Source: Ottelia alismoides
Lineage: Eukaryota > Streptophyta > Magnoliopsida > Alismatales > Hydrocharitaceae
Assembly (NCBI GenBank): GCA_037367405.1
Contig: JAZKJV010011400.1
Coordinates: forward strand, 8,058,501 to 8,122,500
Reading direction: 5' to 3'
DNA: 64,000 nucleotides
Both the position numbers and the translations under genes were made by a program. Within the stretch, counting starts at the first letter, position 1; each line of letters starts with the position of its first letter. Of the stretch, positions 44,355 through 53,563 are shown piece by piece. The notes beneath the pieces were generated by a model. The model was not told the DNA's origin and made no database searches. It was given only the letters and a program-made list of their open reading frames with translations.

Positions 44355-47300
44355 GGTACAAACAAAGCCTCGTTGCTATTGAGCAGCGCCCGACACAGCG
44401 GCTCCAGTCCGGCTAGCTGGCAGGCCGCCAAGGCATCGTCCAATTCGACATGAGTTGGCCTGCGCGAATAAGTTAACAAGTAGGCCAACTCAATCTGCCG
44501 CTGTAGCTCACTGGTTTGACTGCGCAGTCGTTCGGCCATAGCCGCTGATTGCTCTAGTATGAACACGCTGTTGAACAGGTTCAGAGCTTGCAGCGGTGTG
44601 GTCGATTCACGACGACGCGAAGTACTCTGGCCTGCATCGGGACAATCAAAAGCACCGAACACGGCTTCGCGTTCGCGACGAACTTTGTGAGCATAGATCA
44701 TCCGCCGCAAACCTTCGTCGCGATACGATTCAACCGGCTTAAAGCCACTGAGGCCTCCGCGTCGGTCGAACAGGTCAAAACCGCGGCCGTACATTTTCGT
44801 ATTCAATTGGCCGCTGATCCACAGAATGGAATCGCGAATGACCTCGGCCTCCAATCTTCTGGCGGGATAACGCCACAACAAGCGCACGTCCGCATCCTGC
44901 TGTGCCGCAGTAGCGTTGTCGACATGCGAGGCTTGACGATAGGTGCCCGACAAGACAATCAAGCGATGCAGGCTCTTGATACTCCAACCAGACTGAATGA
45001 ATCGATCAGCCAACCAGTCGAGCAGCTCCGGGTGCGTAGGCGGAGAACCGCTGTGTCCAAAATCACTTGATGTATCAACTATTCCGTTGCCAAAGTGGCC
45101 TTGCCAGATGCGATTGACCATGACACGCGCCGTCAATGGATTCGCTGGGCTGGCGATCCACTGCGCAAGCGCAGCGCGTCGCGCTTGCTCGTCAGTTGTT
45201 TCTGCCGCAACCCGTCCCGCAAAGACGGCTGGTGTGGCGGCAGCTACCGCGGGTCCTGGCTGCTCTGGGTCACCCCTACGCAGCAGAAAGATCTCATCCG
45301 GCGTGCGGAACTTGCCTGCAAACGCTAATTGTCCGGTCTCCAGCCCGCGGATCTCGGCCTCGAGCTTTCGCTTCTTGTCCAACAACTGCGTGGCTTGCTG
45401 GGTTTCTTCTGTCGTCAGTCCACCCAAGACAAACTGCGGGCCGAGATCCATGCCGGCCAGCCACTTGCGGCGATCACTGCTGTCGGCCACAACTTGCCAG
45501 TTCTGACCGCTTTCATCGGGCGAAACCTCAATAACGTATTCGGTTGTGAGACGATCTTCATACGGTCCTTCGCGATCGCGGCTCCAAACGACTCGCGCCA
45601 GTTCGTAAGGTTGATCGAAGGTCAACTCCACCCAGCCCTTGCCCGGCTGGTCACCTAGCCAACTGCGCGAGTTGCCGTACAGGCCATCATTCAAGAAGGC
45701 TGGATCATGGCGATCTTCCGCCAGCATATCCCCCGAAGTCTTGGCTTGCGTTCCCGCAGAAGTCAAAGCCACATTGCGACCGTCGGTTGTAAACGCTTCC
45801 AATTCATCGAGGCAGGGTTCAAGACTGTTGGTCGCCAGAATCTTGAATCGCAAGCGCCGAGCCGTGGTGGGGTGAATGCGATCAGTGGTTAGCTTGCGAT
45901 TGACCGCAGGCCTGACCGGCGGCACATCGCGCAAAGTAACCATCTGGTCAAGACTAATGCCGCATTCGAGGCGATAAGCCGTGGGTAAGCGATCCTCCAG
46001 CTCTCCCAAACGATCGCGGCTCCAGACGATTCGATTGATCTCAGTCGGTTCGGGCAGCTCAAATAACAACCAACCACGACCGGCGGTATCGGACATCCAA
46101 CTGCGGGCATTGCCGGGCTGACCATCGTGAACATATTCCAGGCGATGTTTGTCCGAGGTACGGCTACCTGAGGCGGTGACTTTGGTACCATGGCTGGCCA
46201 GCGCGACGTTCTGCGATGACTCGCCAGAGCTGAAGATCTCCAGTTCGTCGATACATGGTTCGATCAAGCCCAGGGCAGGGTGGAGATTGGCGTCGTGAAT
46301 GGTAAAGCGCACGAACCGGACCAGCATGGGCTGAAAAGATTCCACGTTGCCTTTGGCATTGGTCGGAACTAATTGAGTTCCCGGGCGGGCTATCGGCACA
46401 TAGTTGAGTAATTCGCGATCAAGCTGGGCGACGCGCTGGCGAAGGGGAACCGCTTGCTGCTTGCGGGCCGCAGCTTCGGGCGTTTGCATCTCGCGATCTT
46501 CGTATTCCACTCCCGCGACGAATGCCTGCATCGCATAATAGTCAGCCGCCGTAATGGGATCGAACTTGTGATCATGACACCGCGCGCAACCGATGCTCAG
46601 CCCCAAGAAGGTCTGGCCGATATTGTTGACGATCTCGTCGAGCGCATCCTGGCGGGCCAGTCGAATCGAAGGCTCATCTTTTCCAATCTGTCCGGGCAAC
46701 AACACCGATGCAGTTATCAAAAACCCAGTGGCCGCATCCTGGCCCAAGGCATCGCCCACGATTTGCTCTTGGATGAAGCGATCGTAGGGACGATCTTGAT
46801 TGAAGGCATCGATCACATAGTCGCGATAAGGCCATGCGTTGGGGCGTTCTGTGTTGACTTCGAAGCCGTGCGTATCGGCGTAACGCACTACGTCCAACCA
46901 GTGCTGTGCCCAGCGCTCGCCATACCGTGGCGAAGAGAGCAAACGTTCCACCACCGCCTCGTAGGCCAGTTCGCCATGGCCGAGATCTAGCTGCGCGAGA
47001 AACTCCGATACCTCCGTCGGAGTCGGTGGCAAGCCGATCAGGTCCAAGGTAACGCGCCGCAGCCAGGCAACCGGTGTGGCGGCCGGTGCGCGTTGCAAAC
47101 CAGCCTCGTCCAATCGCGCATCGATGAACTCATCGATCGAATGTTTCGAGTGGTCAACCGACAGCGGATGAAAGGACCAATGATCGCGCAGGTCGACTAG
47201 GCTGACACGGTCGACTCCCTCGGGCCAAAGGGCACCTTGGGCAATCCATCGCCTCAGTAGCGAGACCTCATCTGGGCTGAGCCCCGGACCTTCCGGCGGC

Positions 47301-47572
47301 ATCCGTTCGTCGCGATTTTCGGAAGTTACGAGTTGCAGCAGCGGACTATCGTCGGGCTTGCCTGGAACAATATCTGGTCCACGATTATCACCGCCTTGCA
47401 GAGCTTTGGATTTGATATCCAGTCGCAAGCCTGACTCTTGCTTGTCGGCGCTGTGGCACTCGATGCAGTGGCGATCAAATATCGGTCGGACATCGCGCAC
47501 GAAGTCCACTTGATCCTCTGCCTGCACCTGCAGCCAATGGCAACAGACCAACAAAAAGAGTAGATAGCGCAT
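44351..47572 (-). CDS. PSCyt1-DUF1549-DUF1553 protein with two discoidin-like inserts
   Basis: 1,073 residues from the ATG at 47572, where the signal peptide [18 protein letters not shown] begins; the frame upstream to 47725 is not protein-like. Domains in order: PSCyt1 with CIECH heme motif (residues about 22-125), PSCyt2/DUF1549 (about 145-360; [39 protein letters not shown]), and two discoidin-like galactose-binding domains (about 400-545 and 560-700; [40 protein letters not shown]). DUF1553/PSD1 (about 770-1045; [26 protein letters not shown]-type core, [19 protein letters not shown]) ends the protein. The protein is expected in the periplasm, binding heme and probably carbohydrate. It overlaps the DUF1501 gene by four bases, so the two are translationally coupled. 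Confidence 0.93.
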   Translation of the reverse strand: MRYLLFLLVCCHWLQVQAEDQVDFVRDVRPIFDRHCIECHSADKQESGLRLDIKSKALQGGDNRGPDIVPGKPDDSPLLQLVTSENRDERMPPEGPGLSPDEVSLLRRWIAQGALWPEGVDRVSLVDLRDHWSFHPLSVDHSKHSIDEFIDARLDEAGLQRAPAATPVAWLRRVTLDLIGLPPTPTEVSEFLAQLDLGHGELAYEAVVERLLSSPRYGERWAQHWLDVVRYADTHGFEVNTERPNAWPYRDYVIDAFNQDRPYDRFIQEQIVGDALGQDAATGFLITASVLLPGQIGKDEPSIRLARQDALDEIVNNIGQTFLGLSIGCARCHDHKFDPITAADYYAMQAFVAGVEYEDREMQTPEAAARKQQAVPLRQRVAQLDRELLNYVPIARPGTQLVPTNAKGNVESFQPMLVRFVRFTIHDANLHPALGLIEPCIDELEIFSSGESSQNVALASHGTKVTASGSRTSDKHRLEYVHDGQPGNARSWMSDTAGRGWLLFELPEPTEINRIVWSRDRLGELEDRLPTAYRLECGISLDQMVTLRDVPPVRPAVNRKLTTDRIHPTTARRLRFKILATNSLEPCLDELEAFTTDGRNVALTSAGTQAKTSGDMLAEDRHDPAFLNDGLYGNSRSWLGDQPGKGWVELTFDQPYELARVVWSRDREGPYEDRLTTEYVIEVSPDESGQNWQVVADSSDRRKWLAGMDLGPQFVLGGLTTEETQQATQLLDKKRKLEAEIRGLETGQLAFAGKFRTPDEIFLLRRGDPEQPGPAVAAATPAVFAGRVAAETTDEQARRAALAQWIASPANPLTARVMVNRIWQGHFGNGIVDTSSDFGHSGSPPTHPELLDWLADRFIQSGWSIKSLHRLIVLSGTYRQASHVDNATAAQQDADVRLLWRYPARRLEAEVIRDSILWISGQLNTKMYGRGFDLFDRRGGLSGFKPVESYRDEGLRRMIYAHKVRREREAVFGAFDCPDAGQSTSRRRESTTPLQALNLFNSVFILEQSAAMAERLRSQTSELQRQIELAYLLTYSRRPTHVELDDALAACQLAGLEPLCRALLNSNEALFVP

Positions 47573-47813
47573 GGTGCAGACCAGCGATCGATCAATGGGT
47601 AAGGGAGGGGAAAGGCAGGCAAGCAGCTTACCCTGATTATAGCCAGCCAAATTAATTTTGCAGGACCTTGTCGACCCCAGCCTCCAGCGGTCGACAATGG
47701 AAGTAGAGAGAAGCTCGGGTTGCAACCCTCTGCATTCGATCTCAAATTTCAGATCTCAAATTTCAGATTTCAAATTTCAACCGCCACCGGACCCTCTACG
47801 GAAACCAACTGCC

Positions 47814-48191
47814 ATGAAATACATGCTCTTGATTTACTCTGACGAACAAGCCTGGCAGGAAGATGAGCGCGAGGCTTGTTTTGTGGAATCGACAAAATTG
47901 GCGCATGACCTGGCTGCCAGCCATCACTTCCTGGCGGCTTCGCCTTTACAATCGGTCACTTCGGCCACCAGCGTGCGCGTCCGCCAGGGCAAGCGGCTAG
48001 TGACCGATGGGCCCTTTGCAGAGACTCGGGAACAGCTAGGCGGGTACTTCTTGATCGAAGCTCGCGATCTGGACCAGGCCATCGAGATTGCTGGTCGCAT
48101 CCCTGGGGCTCGCAAAGGGACCGTGGAAGTTCGACCGGTGTTGGAGTTGCCTGATCTGCCGAAGTTTCAAGACTCCTCACCCCAACCTTGA
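47814..48191 (+). CDS. YciI-like (YCII-related, DGPF domain) protein
   Basis: 125 residues from the ATG at 47814. KYMLLIYSDEQAWQEDE opens the ferredoxin-like fold. The family core follows: TSVRVRQGKRLVTDGPFAET, then REQLGGYFLIEARDLDQAIE and IPGARKGTVEVRPVL. In actinobacteria and proteobacteria such genes often neighbour ECF sigma factors; none is present here. Function is unclear; the conserved His/Asp pocket hints at an enzyme. The start is clear because the frame upstream (47740-47800) is a degenerate caaatttcagatct repeat. Confidence 0.88.
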   Translation: MKYMLLIYSDEQAWQEDEREACFVESTKLAHDLAASHHFLAASPLQSVTSATSVRVRQGKRLVTDGPFAETREQLGGYFLIEARDLDQAIEIAGRIPGARKGTVEVRPVLELPDLPKFQDSSPQP

Positions 48192-48211
48192 TGCCAGGGA
48201 AGCCAATTGCG

Positions 48212-48730
48212 ATGAACCTACAGTTACCCGAACTGGACGAGCCCAGAACGGAGAGCCTCTCCGAGCTGACGATCGTTGGTTTGGCCAAGCACTTTACTTC
48301 CGAGACCCGCAGCGACATCCCGATGTTGTGGCAACGTTTCGTCAAGTGGATTGGCCATGTCCCGTACCAGAGTGGACCTGAAACTTATGGCGTGATTCGC
48401 AACAACAACAAGGGTCGCGGATTTTATTACCTGGCAGGGGTCGCGGTCAGTTCCGACACGGCCGTCCCCGATGACTTGACCAGTGTGCATCTGCCTCCCA
48501 GCCACTACGTCGTCTTTACCCATCGCGGACCGGTGTCACAATTGTTTTTGAGCATGTGTGCCATCTATACCAATTGGGTGCCCACGGCCCAGATCGAGCT
48601 GCTCGATGCACCTTGCTTTGAACTCTACGGCGAGGATTTCAACCCGCAGACAGGCTTGGGGCGGATTGAAATCTGGTTGCCAGTTGCCGATCCAGCCAGC
48701 CAACCAGAGGCAGCGAGCCAGTCCCCTTAG
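48212..48730 (+). CDS. GyrI-like small-molecule-binding domain protein
   Basis: 172 residues from the ATG at 48212, with AGGGAAG about nine bases upstream, 20 bases after the YciI-like gene, so the pair is probably one transcript. The domain pattern matches the AraC effector-binding/GyrI-like fold: TIVGLAKHFTSETRSDIPML, WQRFVKWIGHVP, TYGVIRNNN, GFYYLAGVAVSS, HLPPSHYVVFTHRGPVSQLF, FELYGEDFNP, GRIEIWLPVA. There is no DNA-binding part, so it is a stand-alone ligand-binding or hydrolase-type member. The ligand is unknown. Confidence 0.85.
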   Translation: MNLQLPELDEPRTESLSELTIVGLAKHFTSETRSDIPMLWQRFVKWIGHVPYQSGPETYGVIRNNNKGRGFYYLAGVAVSSDTAVPDDLTSVHLPPSHYVVFTHRGPVSQLFLSMCAIYTNWVPTAQIELLDAPCFELYGEDFNPQTGLGRIEIWLPVADPASQPEAASQSP

Positions 48731-49027
48731 AGCCTCTGTCCTCAGAGGCCCTCACCCGCTCACCCAAAGCTCCACCAAAGCAAAGTTGCTTCAATCCAGC
48801 GGGCAATTGACTCACCCCTCACATTCCGCCGCGAAAATCCGCTCTGGACGCCTCGGCTGGCATTAGAGACAATCCCAGCCGGAGGGTGTCAAAATTGATA
48901 CCACCGTGCGCTAGGCGGCTATAATTAGTGGCTAGAGCAGGTGGTTAAGCCTTGGGCTGCCGGCTGAAGGCAGATCATAATAGGATTGGAAACCACGGAA
49001 TCGAATTGGCTTGGCGATTGTCAACTC
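48731..49027. other. Intergenic region with a terminator-like hairpin
   Basis: A 7-bp stem with 4-base loop (gcctctg, tcct, cagaggc) at 48732-48749 starts directly after the stop of the GyrI-like gene and may end transcription. The remainder should contain the promoter of the dockerin-peroxiredoxin gene. I see nothing else. Confidence 0.45.
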
Positions 49028-50059
49028 ATGAAACCAATGCGACTGAAGTTTGAGCAATTAGAGACGCGGCGCGTGATGGCTGCCGACTGGACCAACGCGG
49101 ACAATGCGTTGGACGTCAATGACTCTGGGCTGGTCACGCCGCTGGACGTGTTGTTGGTTACCAACGACATCAACGTCAATGGGATGCGAACGTTGCCTGA
49201 ATTGCCTGACGGTACAGTGGCTCCTGCGCTGGTGGATGTCAACGCCGATAATATGGTCAGCGCCTTGGATGTCCTGCAGATCGTCAACGCAATCAACTTC
49301 TACGTCACGGCCCCGACTGTCAACTTTGCCAACGCCTCTCCTGCAGCTCCCACATCGGAGTTTGTGGGTGAAGCCTTGCCGGGTACGAAAGTGCTGGTGG
49401 AACAGTTGGCTGCGGTGTTGCCCGTTCGCTATGAGATGACCAGCAATGCTGAAGGCGAATTGGATCCCATCGATGTGGGCGCCATGGGCGGAGTCTTTCG
49501 CGTCACAGTGACCGATCCACTGGGCAATCAAGCCATCAAGAACTTGGAGTTCCAACCTGGCACCACCGCGCCGGTTGTATCCTCGATCAACCAGTCTTCT
49601 GCGCCGACCATCGGCCAGGCGGCTCCGGCAGTGAATCTGAAGAATCAAAATGGTGTAGATGTGTCGTTGGCCGACAAGGTGCAGGACGGCACTGTCGTGC
49701 TGTACTTCTATCCCAAAGACAACACTCCCAAGTGTACGGTGCAAGCTCAAGACTTGCGCAACCGAGCTTCTGAGATTGAAGCGCTGGGGGCAACGATTCT
49801 GGGTGTCAGCGTAGACCCGGTCGATTCGCACTTGGAGTTCGCGGGCAAATACGATCTGAACTTCGACATCCTGGCCGACGATACACACGCAGTCTCGCGC
49901 GCTTATGGCGTGCTGTCCGAATTCAACGGAATGCCTATTGCCCTGCGTACTACCTTTATCATAGGTAGCGATGGAGTGATCAAAGAGATCTTCCGCGATG
50001 TCGACGTTACAGCGCATAGCCAGCGCGTCGTCGAAGCACTCAAGAACATGAACGCGTAG
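49028..50059 (+). CDS. Dockerin-like repeat and BCP-type peroxiredoxin fusion
   Basis: 343 residues from the ATG at 49028. The N-terminus KFEQLETRRVMAADW is the planctomycete export motif. Two dockerin-like calcium-binding repeats follow (DVNDSGLVTPLDVLLVTNDI and DVNADNMVSALDVLQIVNAI, residues about 35-98), then a small beta-rich linker (NFANASPAAPTSEFVGEALP). The last 155 residues are an AhpC/TSA peroxiredoxin of the BCP class: VVLYFYPKDNTPKCTVQAQD with the peroxidatic Cys near 236, GATILGVSVDPVDSHLEF, LADDTHAVSRAYGVLSE, RTTFIIGSDGVIKEIF. BCP enzymes reduce peroxides with thiols and are normally cytosolic, so an extracytoplasmic fused form is unusual. Confidence 0.85.
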   Translation: MKPMRLKFEQLETRRVMAADWTNADNALDVNDSGLVTPLDVLLVTNDINVNGMRTLPELPDGTVAPALVDVNADNMVSALDVLQIVNAINFYVTAPTVNFANASPAAPTSEFVGEALPGTKVLVEQLAAVLPVRYEMTSNAEGELDPIDVGAMGGVFRVTVTDPLGNQAIKNLEFQPGTTAPVVSSINQSSAPTIGQAAPAVNLKNQNGVDVSLADKVQDGTVVLYFYPKDNTPKCTVQAQDLRNRASEIEALGATILGVSVDPVDSHLEFAGKYDLNFDILADDTHAVSRAYGVLSEFNGMPIALRTTFIIGSDGVIKEIFRDVDVTAHSQRVVEALKNMNA

Positions 50060-50081
50060 AAGCGAATTGGAAACGCGTAGA

Positions 50082-50099
50082 GCGGCTCTCCCGAGCCGC
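50082..50099 (+). terminator. Hairpin after the peroxiredoxin gene
   Basis: gcggctctcccgagccgc forms a 7-bp stem, 23 bases after the stop codon. It is the same palindrome seen after the Gfo/Idh gene and, less perfectly, after ppc. No strong T-run follows. Confidence 0.5.
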
Positions 50100-50214
50100 C
50101 AGAACCCAGTGCGAGCAGTATCTACAGCCTACAGACTCGGTTTGGTTCTTGGGTTCGATGAGACTTTGGTTAGTGCTGCTAGCGTGTGAAGACAGACGCT
50201 CTACGCTCAGAGCC

Positions 50215-52002
50215 TCATCGCGGTCCGCGGTCGAAGAAGCCGCCTCGTACCTGGCTGATAATCAGTTCAAATTCGCCTTCGGTCACTTCACCCGGTTTCA
50301 AACTGACCTTCGAAAAGGTGAGCGAACCCTGAACACTACGGCCGCTGAAAGGATTGAAGGGTCCAGCCTCGCGCACATCATCGGTGAACGTGCCATCGAC
50401 CTGGATCGTTTTCCCCGCGCTTTGTTCGAGCTCTTCAACCGGCACCGGTAGCGTGAATTGAAACTTGGTGTCTCCGTCTGCCAGCATGCCCGATAACACG
50501 ATGTTCTCTACCGGCTTGCTCGGAGCAAACGGACCACCAAAGCCTGGGAATCCACTGCGAGCAGGTGGATGCAGGGCCACTCCCAACTTGTCGACCTGAC
50601 ACTCTTCACCGTCTAGTAACAACTGCAGTTCGAGCTTGCCCGACTTGGTGATGTCTCTGGGAGGACTATCGGTCCAAGTGGTCGTGAAGCTTCCGGAGGC
50701 CTGCCCCACGGGGACGATGTACATGGGTTTACGCGGTTTGGATTGGGCAGCGACCGGCCACTTTTCCATCTCGGATTCCAACATCTTCTGACGACGCTTG
50801 ATGAACTGGCGCATCGTCTTCATGGCCCGCAAGGCTCCGGCCTGACGCTGATGCAAATGAGGCTGCAGCTTCTGCTCGTAGTCGTCGATGATCTTGATCA
50901 ATTGGTCTTCATCCCAGAATCTGGCCATGATCGACTCGAGCGTCGTCTTGTAGCGGGCTTGGATCGCCTGGTGATTGTAAAGCCGATTGGCCAACATGCT
51001 CTCGGAGTAAACCGACAGCGGACCGCGGGGACCAAAACCTGGAAAGCCGCCCGGCATGAACGTGGCATCCGCACCCCAAGGTATGAAGTAGAATTTGCCA
51101 TTGACCGGGTTCTCATAGACCCAATAGTTGTTTTGATTGTTGCAGTAACCATCCCAAAATCCAATCAGACTCTCCAGAGCCCAATACTGAAGAAAGTTAT
51201 CGACATCAACCAGTTCCGAAACTGCATCGAGATCCAGCGGACCATCGGCTGCCAGTAAGTCGGCCAGTCGGTTAATCTTTGTCTTGTCATGATTCTTCTT
51301 GTTGGTCTTGACCTCCAAGCGATCAATGGCCTTGGGATAAAAGTCCGCCAAGGTACCTTCATAAAGATTGCCGGAAGCTTCGCCGAATGCCCGCTTCAGA
51401 AAGGGCTTCTCGATCGACTCGACATTACTATAGATGCCCAAGTATTCGCCATTGACCGTCACTCGGGCAAAGTTGCACCGCGGGGCTTTTACGCCGGCGG
51501 CATTGAACAATTTGTAACTGATGAACTGGGTCACCAGCGGAGCATCTTGCTTGTTATTGTTGAGTGTCAGAACCTTGACGTTGGCTATCGGGCTCTGATC
51601 CTGGTATTCGTCCAGCCGGATCTTCAGCGATGGAAAGTGATCGTCCAGCGAACCGATAAAGCCCTTCTTGCGAATGCCAACCGACGGAATTGTCTGGCCA
51701 TCGATGGTAATGTCACCTTTGAAGTAGGTGAATGGATCTTCGATCTTGCCACCAAAAACCTTACCCGCATCGCGCGTTTGAGCACACAGACTCTGCCAAT
51801 CTTCCTCTGGCATCTTGATCGCAACTTCTAAGATCCGGGCCTCGTCATAAAGGCTCTGCTCGCTCAGTTGGTCAGCCCTGGCTGTGCCCGTCCAGGCACA
51901 GTCTGTCCAGATGGCGCTCGCCAACATCAGCAGAAATATCCAACAGTTTGTGGCCGGTATGGCAAATAACTTCAACACGCCAGGCAGATTGCACACAGAC
52001 AT
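50215..52002 (-). CDS. Secreted CotH-family protein
   Basis: 595 residues from the ATG at 52002, which opens a plausible signal peptide (WIFLLMLASAIWTDCAWTGT, ends near ARADQL). The longer frame to 52095 adds no signal. The CotH kinase-like core is clear: EVAIKMPEEDWQSLC, VGIRKKGFIGS, KSLKIRLDEY-like PSLKIRLDEYQDQSP, LNNNKQDAPLVTQFISYKLF, CNFARVTVNGEYLGIYSNVE, NNYWVYENPVNGKFYFIPWG. CotH relatives are protein kinases of spore coats, but bacterial secreted forms often sit in surface or cellulosome-like systems. The C-terminal 150 residues are beta-rich (KLELQLLLDGEECQVDK, GSLTFSKVSLKPGEVTEGEF). Its substrate is unknown. Confidence 0.85.
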   Translation of the reverse strand: MSVCNLPGVLKLFAIPATNCWIFLLMLASAIWTDCAWTGTARADQLSEQSLYDEARILEVAIKMPEEDWQSLCAQTRDAGKVFGGKIEDPFTYFKGDITIDGQTIPSVGIRKKGFIGSLDDHFPSLKIRLDEYQDQSPIANVKVLTLNNNKQDAPLVTQFISYKLFNAAGVKAPRCNFARVTVNGEYLGIYSNVESIEKPFLKRAFGEASGNLYEGTLADFYPKAIDRLEVKTNKKNHDKTKINRLADLLAADGPLDLDAVSELVDVDNFLQYWALESLIGFWDGYCNNQNNYWVYENPVNGKFYFIPWGADATFMPGGFPGFGPRGPLSVYSESMLANRLYNHQAIQARYKTTLESIMARFWDEDQLIKIIDDYEQKLQPHLHQRQAGALRAMKTMRQFIKRRQKMLESEMEKWPVAAQSKPRKPMYIVPVGQASGSFTTTWTDSPPRDITKSGKLELQLLLDGEECQVDKLGVALHPPARSGFPGFGGPFAPSKPVENIVLSGMLADGDTKFQFTLPVPVEELEQSAGKTIQVDGTFTDDVREAGPFNPFSGRSVQGSLTFSKVSLKPGEVTEGEFELIISQVRGGFFDRGPR

Positions 52003-52194
52003 AACGGCTCGATGCTGGAAAAGATACGACCCCAAAACTGATGTGATCCGAGCAGTCACTATCATGAAGCGCAGGCGAGCAGTAAGCAAGCACACACGGT
52101 TTATTGGTACCTCTGCTTCGCCTTAACGGCTCGGTTCGACCTTCACAGAGGCACGCTCGGGAGGTGACATGCAATAATCGCGCGACAGCCAAAC

Positions 52195-52341
52195 TGCCAG
52201 GCGATGGAAAGCGTTAGGATACGCGTCCACCATCCGGCGATGGTGGCTACCCGCCTTCCATCATCTGACGATGGTGGCTACCTGGCTTCCGCCATCTGGC
52301 GATGGTGGCTACGCTGCTTGCAAGGGGCGCTGTGCAACTAA
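52195..52341. repeat. Family-1-derived repeat with triplicated arm
   Basis: The arm (c)catctggcgatggtggctac occurs three times in a row (about 52226-52252, 52256-52283, 52287-52314), and the right end gcttgcaaggggcgctgtgc plus aacta is a diverged family-1 terminal repeat. The TAG stop of rarD (52338-52340) lies inside this end. The left end is not recognisable. Confidence 0.65.
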
Positions 52342-53210
52342 GTTTTTGCGCTGGCTGCGCTGCTGGTTGTTTGTTTGATCACTTCAAAAGTCAGGATAGC
52401 CAAAGCGCTCCAGATGCAGGCAAAGCCGAGCATTTGCCACAAACTGATCGGCTCGCGATAGAGCCAGATGCCCAGCAAGAATTGCAGCGACGGAGCGATG
52501 TACTGCAGCATGCCCATAACCGCCAGCGGCACAGACTTGGCCGCCGCAGCAAACAGCACCAGCGGCAAAGTTGTAATCGGACCGCCCAGCGACAAAAGCA
52601 CAAAAGTCTGCGATGTCTTGACTTCTGCGGTCGTATTCTCGAACCACACCAGATAAAGCATGGCCACCGGAAGCAACACCGCGGTTTCAAGTCCCAAGCC
52701 CGCAATTGCCGGCAAACTGGTTTTCTTTTTCACCGCGGCATACACTGCAAAACTGCCTGCCAGCGATAGCGCGATCCAGGATACAGTGCCAGTGCTGATG
52801 GTCATGATCGATAACCCCAGCGCAGCCACACAGACTGCCAACCACTGGTTGCGCGAGAGTCGCTCACCAAAGATCACCACACCTAACAGAACATTTAACA
52901 TGGGGTTGATAAAGTAGCCGAGGCTACTTTGTACCACGGCGTCGTGTTGCACAGCCCAAATGAACACCAGCCAGTTCACGCTGATCAAGCAGGCGGCCAA
53001 GACGATCAGCCCCAGGCGCCGCATATCCCCCAGCGCCAAGCGAACGTCTTTCCACTGGCCCACCAGCGACACACACAGCACCAGCGTCAAGAGCGACCAG
53101 ATGATGCGATGACAAATAACTTCCACCGAGTCAATTCCGCTGAGCAGTTTCCAGTAGATCGGAAAGACGCCCCACAGCACATAAGCTGCAAGAGCTTGCA
53201 AATAACTCAT
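52338..53210 (-). CDS. rarD: RarD-type EamA-family permease
   Basis: 290 residues from the ATG at 53210, with GGGAG six bases upstream; the GTG at 53222 is less likely. The start SYLQALAAYVLWGVFPIYWK with VEVICHRIIWSLLTLVLCV is diagnostic of RarD. About ten hydrophobic segments follow, with NWLVFIWAVQHDAVVQSSLG, YFINPMLNVLLGVVIFGERL and ILQYIAPS-like GMLQYIAPSLQFLLGIWLY. RarD proteins are drug/metabolite-type transporters; early work linked them to chloramphenicol sensitivity, but the physiological substrate is unknown. Confidence 0.92.
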   Translation of the reverse strand: MSYLQALAAYVLWGVFPIYWKLLSGIDSVEVICHRIIWSLLTLVLCVSLVGQWKDVRLALGDMRRLGLIVLAACLISVNWLVFIWAVQHDAVVQSSLGYFINPMLNVLLGVVIFGERLSRNQWLAVCVAALGLSIMTISTGTVSWIALSLAGSFAVYAAVKKKTSLPAIAGLGLETAVLLPVAMLYLVWFENTTAEVKTSQTFVLLSLGGPITTLPLVLFAAAAKSVPLAVMGMLQYIAPSLQFLLGIWLYREPISLWQMLGFACIWSALAILTFEVIKQTTSSAASAKT

Positions 53211-53222
53211 TCGAGCTCCCAC

Positions 53223-53563
53223 GAGATCGGAACAGAACAGGGTCGGAAAATAGTGTTATATCTGCTCAAGCGGTGCATCGACACGTCAAATCGACGCGTT
53301 ACTGGCTCTCGTAGCCACCCGCCACTTTCGTAGCCACCCGCCGCTTTCGTAGACACTCGCCGCTTTCGTAGCCACTCGCCGCCGGGCGGTGGATGCGCTA
53401 CGGACACTTCTTCCGCCGCCTGGCGGCGGTGGCTACGGGAGTTTCCGTTCGCGGTCAGGCGGCGAGGATTACGGAGGCTGATTGATCCGTGCGACGATCC
53501 CAGATACGATCGAGCCTGGGCCGATGATCGTTAAGGTCATCTTCTGGAAGTGATTTTTGATTC
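53223..53563. repeat. Gap with family-1-like tandem arms
   Basis: At 53309-53382 a 20-base arm (cgtagccacccgccactttc and variants) occurs four times in a row. It is followed by cgccgggcggtggatgcgct and the opposite arm cgcctggcggcggtggctac at 53416-53437. The result is a large potential stem. The 120 bases before 53564 should include the promoter of the signalling operon; no clear boxes are seen. Confidence 0.6.
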
